From: CANIZL01 sp043788645
GTDB lineage: Bacteria; Verrucomicrobiota; Verrucomicrobiia; Limisphaerales; UBA9464
Direction: 5' to 3'
Length of the DNA: 6,203 nt
Assembly (NCBI GenBank): GCA_043788645.1
Contig: JAYVTS010000413.1
Span: 1 to 6,203 of the forward strand
Part shown: positions 1 through 6,062 of the stretch, in pieces
How positions within the stretch are numbered: position 1 is the stretch's first letter
Layout of the letters: each line of letters begins with the position of its first letter
Program-made: the position numbers and the translations under genes
The notes under the pieces: model-generated
What the model was told of the DNA's origin: nothing
The model's input: only the letters and a program-made list of their open reading frames with translations
Databases searched by the model: none

Positions 1-1190
1 ACCCAAGTGCAGCCAATTGATTCAATGGCAGTTGGGTCAGTGACGGGGCCTCCCGTGGTAATTTTTTTGAAAGTGCCGTCACCCTGGTTGTGATAGAGAA
101 GATTCGTTCGGCCGGCAACGAACAAGTCCAAGGAGCCGTCATTGTCGTAGTCCCCCCAGGCACAACCACGCGAATAGCCGCTATCATGCTCGGGCATCCC
201 ATCTTGGGCGGCGGTGAGCCGCGTGAAGCCCGCTGGGCCATCGTTGTGATACAGTTGATTGTCTTCACCCTTGTTGTTGGTCACGAAAAGATCAATCCGG
301 CCGTCGTCATCGTAATCCGCCCAAGCGCCCTTCCAGGAATCGCGGAGATCGTTGACAATGCTTCCGTTGGTGACTCGGGCAAAGGTCCCATTCCCTTGAT
401 TGTGGAAGAGAAAATTTTTAAGGTCTCCAGCAAAAGTGCCATTTGCGACAAATACGTCCAAAAAGCCGTCGTTGTCATAGTCGCCCCAGGTCAGGCTGCC
501 GGACGCGCTGTGATTGCCAAGGATAGGACCCACGACTGCCGTGTTGGTGAGGCGAAGCAAAGTGCCGTTTCCCTCGTTGTGAAACAGACGGACCCCGAGA
601 TCGCGTCCGTTAACCGTATAAAAATCCAAAAGGCCATCGTTGTCGAAATCTCCCCACGCGCTGAGCCCATAATTCAGATCGCCAATGACATTGGTAAGAG
701 CCCGCTCAAAGGTGCCGTCGCCTCGATTACGATAGAGAAAATTCTTTACATCAAATGCATTGCCGACCAGCAAATCCGGATAACCATCGTTGTCAAAGTC
801 GCCCCAGGCGGCGCCCACCGAGGGGCCGACATCCGTGACGACCGGACCCGCAGTGATCATCGTGAAAGTCGGGTCGACCGCGAGTCTCGCGATTCGACTG
901 GTCACGGAGCCGGAGAGATTGCTCACGACGACTGAATAACCTCCGACACTCGCCAATTGGACATTGGTCAAGATGAGTGTGCGCTTGGTGGCGCCCGCAA
1001 TCTCCGCATCGTTGAAACGCCACTGGTAAGAAAATGGGCTCGTCCCAGAAACAGATACGAGCTCAGTCACCTTGGCGCCCAGACTGACGGATTGATCCGA
1101 GGGTTGCGTGATAATGTGAGGTTGGGCGCACACCTGGCCAACCCCGCCCGAGCCCACTAAAATCGCTGCGAGCTTTGCGATTGTCTTCAT
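1..1190 (-). CDS. Secreted Ig-like / FG-GAP (VCBS) repeat protein, N-terminal part
   Basis: The frame is open from the ATG at 1190 to the left edge: 396 complete codons with no stop, so the C-terminus lies outside the window. Residues 1-22 (MKTIAKLAAILVGSGGVGQV...) read as a Sec signal peptide with likely cleavage after VCA. Residues 24-106 look like a bacterial Ig-like domain (SYQWRF, then GGYSVVVSN) without the classical Ig cysteines. From residue 111 come FG-GAP/VCBS repeats, each with a W-G/A-D-[FY]-D-[ND]-D-G-x-x-D calcium-type loop at residues 129, 179, 235, 290 and 345, and a sixth begins at W396. A second conserved phrase, L[FY]xN[EQRD]G[NDP]G, follows each loop. Such repeats form beta-propellers in exported proteins, often for adhesion or cell-surface binding; the ligand here is unknown. 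An in-frame ATG at 1232 (MINILTQLIKWVRP...) and a GTG at 1199 are alternative starts. I prefer 1190 because it gives a clean signal peptide. No clear Shine-Dalgarno sequence is seen. Confidence 0.9.
   Translation of the reverse strand, partial: MKTIAKLAAILVGSGGVGQVCAQPHIITQPSDQSVSLGAKVTELVSVSGTSPFSYQWRFNDAEIAGATKRTLILTNVQLASVGGYSVVVSNLSGSVTSRIARLAVDPTFTMITAGPVVTDVGPSVGAAWGDFDNDGYPDLLVGNAFDVKNFLYRNRGDGTFERALTNVIGDLNYGLSAWGDFDNDGLLDFYTVNGRDLGVRLFHNEGNGTLLRLTNTAVVGPILGNHSASGSLTWGDYDNDGFLDVFVANGTFAGDLKNFLFHNQGNGTFARVTNGSIVNDLRDSWKGAWADYDDDGRIDLFVTNNKGEDNQLYHNDGPAGFTRLTAAQDGMPEHDSGYSRGCAWGDYDNDGSLDLFVAGRTNLLYHNQGDGTFKKITTGGPVTDPTAIESIGCTW
126..806 (-). repeat. Five coding repeats, FG-GAP calcium-loop units
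   Basis: The DNA for W-G-D-[FY]-D-N-D-G recurs at 774-806, 624-656, 456-488, 291-323 and 126-158. The spacing is 150, 168, 165 and 165 bases, i.e. 50 to 56 residues. Base identity is high across the core (TGGGGCGACT-type followed by GACAACGA-type) but drifts between units, so they look like old duplications. All keep the acidic positions expected to bind calcium; the fourth unit has Ala for Gly (WADYDDDG). Confidence 0.85.
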
Positions 1191-1267
1191 AGGACGCACC
1201 CACTTGATTAATTGTGTTAATATGTTGATCATATCATTTTATTATTAGCAGTTTTGTTTGTTTGTCG

Positions 1268-1285
1268 TCAGGCTTTCGCGCCTGA
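1268..1285. repeat. Hairpin in the FG-GAP upstream region
   Basis: TCAGGC (1268-1273) and GCCTGA (1280-1285) form a perfect 6-bp stem around the 6-base loop TTTCGC. On the minus strand it lies 78 bases upstream of the FG-GAP start, so it could sit in the leader or mark the promoter region. No T-run follows on either strand, so it is not a standard intrinsic terminator. Confidence 0.4.
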
Positions 1286-1300
1286 ACGGTTAACGTTTCG

Positions 1301-1314
1301 CTTCCTTTTGGAAG
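1301..1314. repeat. Small hairpin CTTCC-TTTT-GGAAG
   Basis: A perfect 5-bp stem with a 4-base loop, 15 bases to the right of the 1268-1285 hairpin. No T-tract adjoins it. The function is unknown and chance is possible at this size. Confidence 0.25.
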
Positions 1315-1470
1315 GGGATCGGAGCACCCCACCGTTTGGGCTTGTCCTTTCACTCCCTACAGAGGAAACAATTGGAGCAGGTTGCAGGAAACATTTGAAA
1401 AGTTCCTCGCTGTTTCCGGTGAGGCCAAACGTCACGGGTGAGGCGGAGGTGGCGAAGAAAGTTTGGAAAA

Positions 1471-1496
1471 CGCTCGCCGTGAGGGCGGGCGGCTAC
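1471..1496 (-). repeat. GTAGC-headed hairpin, possible intergenic repeat copy 1
   Basis: Read on the minus strand, this begins GTAGCCGCC and carries a short stem CGCC/GGCG around CTCAC. It resembles the element at 1693-1717 in its GTAGC[CG]GC head and GC-rich stem. Two such units in one gap suggest a degenerate intergenic repeat family, but the similarity is short. Confidence 0.25.
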
Positions 1497-1692
1497 TCTC
1501 ACAGTGGATACGGTTAAAGTCCGAAATTCGAACCTTGAGCCTTGCAGGGCTGATCTACTTTGAGTCAACTGGAGAGATCGTGAGCATCCGAATATCGTCT
1601 TGCTTATCCGCCCCTTTCGCAGGCGCACGGCTCCTGCGCGGCGTGCCAATGCACTTCGGCCAAAGCCATTTGTGGTGCTCAACGTCACTGTC

Positions 1693-1717
1693 CGGCGTTC
1701 TCACGAGACGCCGCTAC
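1693..1717 (-). terminator. Stem-loop after the kinase gene (terminator-like, no U-run)
   Basis: The stop codon of the kinase gene ends at 1753, and 36 to 60 bases downstream the minus strand reads GTAGCGGCGTCTCGTGAG then AACGCCG. CGGCG pairs with CGCCG and TCT with AGA around a CGTG loop, with a single-base bulge. No T-run follows, so this is at most a factor-dependent or processing structure. It could equally be an intergenic repeat like the one at 1471-1496. Confidence 0.3.
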
Positions 1718-1752
1718 AAACTTCGAGGCCGGCCCGTGCGCAAAGTTCGCTT

Positions 1753-4700
1753 TCATTCCCTGCTCCTCTTCACTTTCTTCACGGGGGTGGCATCGTAAAA
1801 TGTAGCGGCGGGCCATAACCTGACCGTTCCGTCCGAGCCGCCGGTGGCCATGAGGTTCCCGTCGGGCGAGAACGTCACTCCATTGACCGGCCCACCGCCC
1901 TGAGTAAGGGTCAAGGCCACTTGGTGGTTCGCCAGTGACCAAAAGCGAATGGTTCCATCCCAACTCGTCGAGACCAGTGTCTTGTCACCGGGTGCGAAGG
2001 CGATTCCAAAGACGTTCTCATTGTGGCCCTCCAATGGCCAGGGCACACCCTGCCGCACATCATAGAGCACGACCCGATTGTCCCCGCCTCCGGAGGCCAA
2101 CCAGAGCCCGTCATGAGAAAAGCAAAGTAAATTGACGGCCTTCGAATGGTTGCTGAAGGAGTGTGAGAGGTGCCCGGTAATAAAATCCCAGATAGACACC
2201 TGGCCGTTCTTTGATCCGAACGCAATCCACTTCCCGTCCGGGGAGAAGACGACGCTTCTCACGCCGTTGGTCGGGGCGTCCGCCAACAATTTCAGCGACC
2301 CGCCATTTCGCAAATCCCGAAAGCGCACGTCACCGGCCGCGAGGGCGAGGAGGGGCTTGAACGGATGAAATGAGAATCCGCCGCCGCCCGCCACCTGGCG
2401 AAAGGTAAACATATTTGTTCTGGGCGATCCGCCCCACAGTTGCACGTTCCCGATCCTCCCGCCGTCGAATGTCGCGAGAAGTTTGCCATCCGGTGAAAAC
2501 TTTACTCCGCGGCATGGCTCCGAGAAGTCACCAACGACTCCGTTGGAATTTCGGTCACGCAAAGTCCACACCACGGCTTTACGATGAGTAAAGTCAGCGA
2601 CGGCGAGGAGCTTTCCGTCCGGAGAGAAGTCTACCTGATCCGTCCAATCCGAATGGCGCAGGATGTTGGTGGATTGCCGCGCGGACACGTCCCACACTTT
2701 AACGGTTCGGTCCGCGCTGCCGCTGTAAAGTTGGTTTCCATCCTTGGAGAAGAGAACCGAGGTGACGGCCCCACGATGGCCATGTAAAAAGGTGGGAGCG
2801 CCCGGGTTGGCCAATGCCCAGAGCCGGACCGTGTGATCGGTTCCGCCACTGGCCAGTCGCCGACCATCGGGAGAGAATGCCAGATCACCAATCCACCCCT
2901 GATGACCGGTAAGGTCGGCGACCGGGGCGCAGTCGGGGAAACTCCATATCCGGATGTGGCTGTCAGCGCCGCCCGAGACGAGTCTGTTTCCAGTCTGATC
3001 AAAGGCCAGGCAGTGAATGAACGCCGTGTGAGCCTTAAACTGGTTCACTCGCTTAAGTGTCGGCACTTCGAGAATATAAATTTTGGTGGTGGCACAGGCC
3101 AAATACTTCGCATCCGGGCTGAAGGCGATACTATAAACTTTCTCATTTTCGCCGAGGCTGATTTCGGGACCTAGCGGCTGGCCGGTCTTCACGCCAAGAA
3201 TTCGGACAGTACTGTTCTTGCCTGAGGCAGCGAGCAGAGCACCGTCCCGCGAGAGCGCAAACGCGCCGTCCCATTCGGGGTCTGGTTCGCCTCCCAATCC
3301 GGGGTCCAAGCCCCCACCCAACAGCGCCTCTCCGGTGGGTGAGAGAACTTTGACTCTATCCGTGCGGTACGCGAACAAACCCGGCTCATCCATTGCCAGG
3401 GCTAATCCGCTAACGGCGTTCGTGCCGACAGTCTTGGTCAGCACTTCCCGCTGCTTCTGCCCGTCCAGCCATTTGAGTGAGTCGCCACTGGCGGCGATTG
3501 CGGTTTGGCCGTCGGCGGCTAGCGCCAATCCGTGATGCCCGCCGCCGAAGTGGATGTTCGTAAACGTTAAGCGACTTTCATCGCGGCAAAGCTGGAAAAG
3601 GTAACGCCACTCGAAGCCGCGCAGGTCTTCTTCCCCAGCTCCGGGGATGTGCTTCCAGAACAGATCCTCGGCACGTTGGAGACTGCCTTCACTCCAGGCT
3701 TGATAGACCCGGTTCATGTCGGCGGTGTAAAGATCCTGCCGCGCGCTCAATTCCGCACGACTTACCCGGCGCAGTTGCCAGGTGACGACCGCGAATCCCA
3801 GAGTGATCGCGAGGAACAACGCGACCCCCAAGCTCGCCACGACCGGATTGCGCCGGCACCAGCGCCACGCCTTTTCAAACAGGCTCACCGGACGCGCCTG
3901 AATCGGTTCATCCTTGAGGAATCGCCGAAGTTCGTCCGCCAACGCTTGTGCCGTCGCATAACGCTTGGTTGGTTCCTTTTCCAAACACTTCAGGCAAATC
4001 GTTTCCAAATCACGCGGGACGCTGGGGTTGAGCAACCGGGGTGACACCGGCTCAGTCTCGCGAAGCTGAGAGAGAATTTGATCAATCGTTTCCGCCTGAA
4101 AGGGTGGGCGGCCCGTCAACAGATGATACAAGATCGCGCCAATCCCATACACATCGCTGTGCGGGCCAAGCTTGGCTTGCTTGCCGCCCGTCTGCTCCGG
4201 TGGCATGAAGTTCGGCGAGCCAAGGATTTGACCCGTCACCGTTAATCCGAAATCACCACGCACGCGTTTGGCCAAACCGAAGTCGGTGATGCGCGGCTGA
4301 TCATGGGCGTCGATCAGCACGTTCGAGGGCTTCAGATCGCGGTGCAACGTGCCTTGCCCATGGGCATAGTGAATCGCCTCGGAGATGACTTGCACATAGC
4401 GCGCCGCGCGCCGGGAAGGCAGAGGTCCGTCTCGCACGATTTCCGCCAGATTACGGCCCTCGATGTAGTCCATCGAAAAGAAAGGGTGGCCGTCGTGCTC
4501 GCCGGTTTCGTAGATGGCGACGATATTCGGATGTCGGAGATTGGCCGCGGCCTCGGCTTCACTCCGGAAGCGCAGGATCTCCTGCTTGCTGGCGAACTGC
4601 CCTGAAAGAATCATCTTCAGCGCTACCACCCGGTTCAGAGTTTTCTGCCGCGCCCGATAGACCACTCCCATGCCACCGCGGGCGATTTCTTCGAGCAGTT

Positions 4701-4911
4701 CGTAAGCGCCAAACGAGCGAGGAGAGGCGATCAGGGCCGTGACCCCGGCGGTTGTGGCCAGAGTTCCTCGTTCTTCCTCTGAAATTGCCGGTTGAGTTTC
4801 GGCCGCCTCAAACGCGAGCGCGCCTTGCAAGGCACATTGCGGACAGGCGCCGGGCGATCCGTCCGGGGGTAATTTGAATCCGCATTCGGAGCAGCATTTG
4901 GTTTCCGCCAT
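1753..4911 (-). CDS. Membrane Ser/Thr protein kinase with WD40 propeller sensor
   Basis: The protein has 1052 residues. Residues 7-26 carry a small zinc ribbon (CSEC and CPQC). The kinase domain spans about 70-335: glycine loop RGGMGVVY (79-86), ATP lysine in VALK (K99), helix-C Glu near 118, HRDLKPSN (190-197, catalytic D192), DFG (210-212) and MPPE (236-239) in place of APE. All catalytic residues are present, so it should be active. A membrane helix lies at about 355-379. The conserved linker (LYTADMN...LRGFEWRYLF) follows at about 394-439. Residues 455-1035 are WD40 repeats, 14 units of about 42 residues. This layout is that of the Ser/Thr kinases paired with ECF sigma factors in Planctomycetes and Verrucomicrobia; the propeller is presumed to sense a ligand or partner. 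The frame extends 21 codons further upstream only to a TTG at 4974. I prefer the ATG at 4911 because MAETKCCSEC is how such zinc-ribbon kinases usually begin. No clear ribosome binding site is seen. The sigma gene lies 160 bases upstream in the same orientation. Confidence 0.95.
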   Translation of the reverse strand: MAETKCCSECGFKLPPDGSPGACPQCALQGALAFEAAETQPAISEEERGTLATTAGVTALIASPRSFGAYELLEEIARGGMGVVYRARQKTLNRVVALKMILSGQFASKQEILRFRSEAEAAANLRHPNIVAIYETGEHDGHPFFSMDYIEGRNLAEIVRDGPLPSRRAARYVQVISEAIHYAHGQGTLHRDLKPSNVLIDAHDQPRITDFGLAKRVRGDFGLTVTGQILGSPNFMPPEQTGGKQAKLGPHSDVYGIGAILYHLLTGRPPFQAETIDQILSQLRETEPVSPRLLNPSVPRDLETICLKCLEKEPTKRYATAQALADELRRFLKDEPIQARPVSLFEKAWRWCRRNPVVASLGVALFLAITLGFAVVTWQLRRVSRAELSARQDLYTADMNRVYQAWSEGSLQRAEDLFWKHIPGAGEEDLRGFEWRYLFQLCRDESRLTFTNIHFGGGHHGLALAADGQTAIAASGDSLKWLDGQKQREVLTKTVGTNAVSGLALAMDEPGLFAYRTDRVKVLSPTGEALLGGGLDPGLGGEPDPEWDGAFALSRDGALLAASGKNSTVRILGVKTGQPLGPEISLGENEKVYSIAFSPDAKYLACATTKIYILEVPTLKRVNQFKAHTAFIHCLAFDQTGNRLVSGGADSHIRIWSFPDCAPVADLTGHQGWIGDLAFSPDGRRLASGGTDHTVRLWALANPGAPTFLHGHRGAVTSVLFSKDGNQLYSGSADRTVKVWDVSARQSTNILRHSDWTDQVDFSPDGKLLAVADFTHRKAVVWTLRDRNSNGVVGDFSEPCRGVKFSPDGKLLATFDGGRIGNVQLWGGSPRTNMFTFRQVAGGGGFSFHPFKPLLALAAGDVRFRDLRNGGSLKLLADAPTNGVRSVVFSPDGKWIAFGSKNGQVSIWDFITGHLSHSFSNHSKAVNLLCFSHDGLWLASGGGDNRVVLYDVRQGVPWPLEGHNENVFGIAFAPGDKTLVSTSWDGTIRFWSLANHQVALTLTQGGGPVNGVTFSPDGNLMATGGSDGTVRLWPAATFYDATPVKKVKRSRE

Positions 4912-4950
4912 GATTATTTCGAGGTGTAGCTTAGCCGCAAACGATACAGA

Positions 4951-4974
4951 GGTGAAACGCCGGACGGGTTGCAA
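4951..4974 (-). promoter_or_regulatory. Candidate promoter motif upstream of the kinase
   Basis: The minus strand reads TTGCAACCCGTCCGGCGTTT, starting 63 bases before the kinase ATG. A similar string (TTGCAAAAGGCCGCGGTTTG) lies before the sigma gene. A motif with a GCAAC core followed by a CGTC/CGTT element resembles a two-block ECF promoter, but block identity and spacing are inferred, not proven. The motif also contains the rejected TTG start of the kinase frame. Confidence 0.3.
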
Positions 4975-5071
4975 AAAATCGAGCGTTGATCCGCAAGGCT
5001 CTTTGCCCGTTCTAAAATATTAGTCCACGAACTCTGTTCCATCGCGTGTCCGAGTAATACAAGTCACGGCA

Positions 5072-5833
5072 CTAAGTCTCGGCGATCACGCTCAGCAGAT
5101 GCCTGATTTCTTCATCTACGTCCATTCGACGAGCGACCGTCTGAGCAACCTCCGCCCGGACCAGTTCGCGAAAACGCTGACGCAACCGGTGCGCGATGGC
5201 TTTGACGGCGCTTTCGGTGATGCCGAGTCCAACGGCTACTTTCGCGTAAGTTGGAAGGCCGCTGTCGCCAGCTTCAAAGATCCGGATGTTTTCAAACAGT
5301 TCCGCTTTTCCGGCGGCGCCATACTCTTCGCGCAACTTGTCTCGCGCCTCGTCCAGCACCGTCAAAGCCCACCGTCGGTCGAAGATTCTTTCGGCAGTCA
5401 TCTCGCTGACTGGTTCGAGTCGGTAGCGGTCTTCCGCCGTTTCAGCGTCAAGCGAGAGAAGTACCTTTCCGCCCCCGCGCTTGGCAGCCCTCTGGTGGTC
5501 GCGCTGATCCGAAAGAAAATGCTTGAGCGAAGCGAGCAGGAAGGAACGGAACTTCCCCTTTTCGCGATCAATCTGCCCGAGATATTTTTTCTCCAAAAGC
5601 CGCTCGAAATAAGCCTGGGTCAGGTCCTTGGCGTCGTGAAAATCATGGTTTTGTCGCCGAATGTATATGAAGAGGGGATACCAGTAGGCACGACAAAGTT
5701 TTTCCAAGGCTTCCGTGGCCTGCGGCGAGTCGTCGCGCCCGGCGGCCAGCACGACGCTCCAATGCGTAGTCGCAAACTGGCCGGCACCCGTAGGGACTTC
5801 GCTGCGATTTGGTTCTGAACCAGCGGCTGGCAT
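5072..5833 (-). CDS. ECF-like RNA polymerase sigma factor (kinase-linked type)
   Basis: The protein has 253 residues. It directs RNA polymerase to specific promoters. The N-terminus has FATTHWSVVLAAG (20-32), the usual opening of this Planctomycetes/Verrucomicrobia sigma family. Region 2 covers about 41-112, with DAKDLTQAYFERLLEK (67-82) as the region 2.2 core and FRSFLLASLKHFLSD (95-109) after it. A variable linker (about 113-150) precedes region 4, whose helix-turn-helix is at about 194-225 (YAKVAVGLGITESAVKAIAHRLRQRF). The tail after 228 (VARRMDVDEEIRHLLSVI) is typical of the family. No anti-sigma gene is visible; instead the WD40 Ser/Thr kinase follows, consistent with kinase-based control. 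It is longer than a minimal ECF factor because of the N-terminal extension and tail. I chose the ATG at 5833; an in-frame GTG at 5848 would add five residues (MYCGL) with no better support. Confidence 0.9.
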   Translation of the reverse strand: MPAAGSEPNRSEVPTGAGQFATTHWSVVLAAGRDDSPQATEALEKLCRAYWYPLFIYIRRQNHDFHDAKDLTQAYFERLLEKKYLGQIDREKGKFRSFLLASLKHFLSDQRDHQRAAKRGGGKVLLSLDAETAEDRYRLEPVSEMTAERIFDRRWALTVLDEARDKLREEYGAAGKAELFENIRIFEAGDSGLPTYAKVAVGLGITESAVKAIAHRLRQRFRELVRAEVAQTVARRMDVDEEIRHLLSVIAET

Positions 5834-5868
5834 AAGGCCACAATACACCGGGCGCGCCGTTCAGTGAA
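5834..5868 (-). promoter_or_regulatory. Possible leaderless promoter of the sigma gene
   Basis: On the minus strand TTCACT (5868-5863) and TATTGT (5845-5840) are separated by 17 bases, with 4 of 6 matches each to the housekeeping -35 and -10. Only six bases then separate TATTGT from the ATG at 5833, so transcription would start at or next to the start codon. This fits the lack of a Shine-Dalgarno sequence. Matches this weak occur by chance. Confidence 0.25.
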
Positions 5869-5904
5869 ACCATTTAAACAATGCACACGCGTTCGGACTG
5901 AACG
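5858..5904. promoter_or_regulatory. Triple CGTTC[AG]G repeat before the sigma gene
   Basis: CGTTCAG occurs at 5858-5864, CGTTCGG at 5890-5896, and CGTTCAG on the opposite strand at 5898-5904. The first and third form a 7-bp inverted repeat 40 bases apart; the second and third overlap a compact dyad, CGTTC-ggact-GAACG (5890-5904). The minus strand thus carries GAAC cores like those in ECF -35 elements. An operator or autoregulated promoter is possible. Confidence 0.35.
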
Positions 5905-5920
5905 AGTGATTGCCCGCAAT

Positions 5921-5946
5921 CCCTAACAAACCGCGGCCTTTTGCAA
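5921..5946 (-). promoter_or_regulatory. Second TTGCAA motif, upstream of the sigma gene
   Basis: The minus strand reads TTGCAAAAGGCCGCGGTTTG from 5946. It shares TTGCAA, a four to five base gap and a CCG...GTTT block with the motif upstream of the kinase. It lies 108 bases from the sigma ATG, which is long for a direct promoter unless there is a leader. Confidence 0.25.
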
Positions 5947-5952
5947 CGGGAG

Positions 5953-5976
5953 CTGTCCTGCGTAAAAAAGGGACAG
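5953..5976. repeat. Inverted repeat CTGTCC / GGACAG
   Basis: CTGTCC (5953-5958) and GGACAG (5971-5976) form a 6-bp stem around an A-rich 12-base loop. GGGACAG-type strings are commonly seen at the edges of RAYT/IS200-like transposase genes. Lying next to the transposase fragment that follows, this may be the left boundary of that element or a solo REP-like relic. Confidence 0.4.
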
Positions 5977-6060
5977 GAGGATTGAAAAAAAGAATCCGCA
6001 TAACAATAAAACATGCTAGCTATATTGACATTTATTTCATAAAAGGGACGACTGGATTAT
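5964..6060 (+). repeat. Imperfect direct repeat around an AT-rich patch
   Basis: AAAAAAGGGACAGGAGGATT (from 5964) and ATAAAAGGGACGACTGGATT (from 6039) are 75 bases apart and match at about 15 of 22 positions, sharing AAAAGGGAC and GGATT. The stretch between them (about 5981-6044) is clearly richer in A+T than the flanking coding DNA and holds TTGACA at 6025-6030 with no good -10 partner. It may be the scar of an insertion or deletion at the edge of the transposase fragment. Confidence 0.35.
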
Positions 6061-6062
6061 CA

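Larger units (their letters stand above)
1191..1752. other. Intergenic region without a convincing gene
   Basis: This 562-base stretch separates the stop of the kinase gene from the start of the FG-GAP gene. Several ORFs of 70 to 112 codons cross it on both strands, but they overlap each other, lack recognisable domains and have Arg/Ser-rich compositions typical of chance frames. The part next to the FG-GAP gene (about 1200-1260) is AT-rich and is the likely place for its promoter. I see no tRNA, rRNA or CRISPR structure. Small hairpins are listed separately. Confidence 0.6.

Noticed and set aside
90..935. Plus-strand ORF of 281 codons
   Set aside because: It is antisense to the FG-GAP gene. 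Its repeated Val/Ile-rich phrases are the reverse complement of the calcium-loop repeats, and the minus frame has a signal peptide and clear domains.
1526..1534. GGTTCGAAT on the minus strand, like a tRNA T-loop
   Set aside because: The flanking bases do not pair as a T stem, and no D arm, anticodon arm or acceptor stem can be formed around it.
1254..1798. Overlapping ORFs on both strands in the gap (1254-1517, 1463-1798, 1350-1688)
   Set aside because: They overlap each other and one runs into the kinase gene. Their compositions look random and no motif or ribosome binding site supports them.
4912..4974. Longer kinase start at 4974
   Set aside because: The codon is TTG, not ATG, and lies in the candidate promoter motif; the 21 extra residues have no domain character. 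The ATG at 4911 begins directly before the zinc ribbon.
4992..5039. Short stems after the sigma stop (GCAA...TTGC, GAAC-TCT-GTTC, CTAA...TTAG) as a terminator
   Set aside because: Stems are only four to five pairs and no T-run follows, so they do not support an intrinsic terminator between the sigma and kinase genes.
5099..5818. Plus-strand ORF of 239 codons
   Set aside because: It lies opposite the sigma factor gene over nearly its whole length, and its translation shows no recognisable domain, whereas the minus frame has clear sigma regions 2 and 4.
6025..6053. TTGACA at 6025-6030 as a plus-strand promoter for the transposase fragment
   Set aside because: No TATAAT-like hexamer lies at 16 to 18 bases (ACGACT is there instead), and no intact gene follows.
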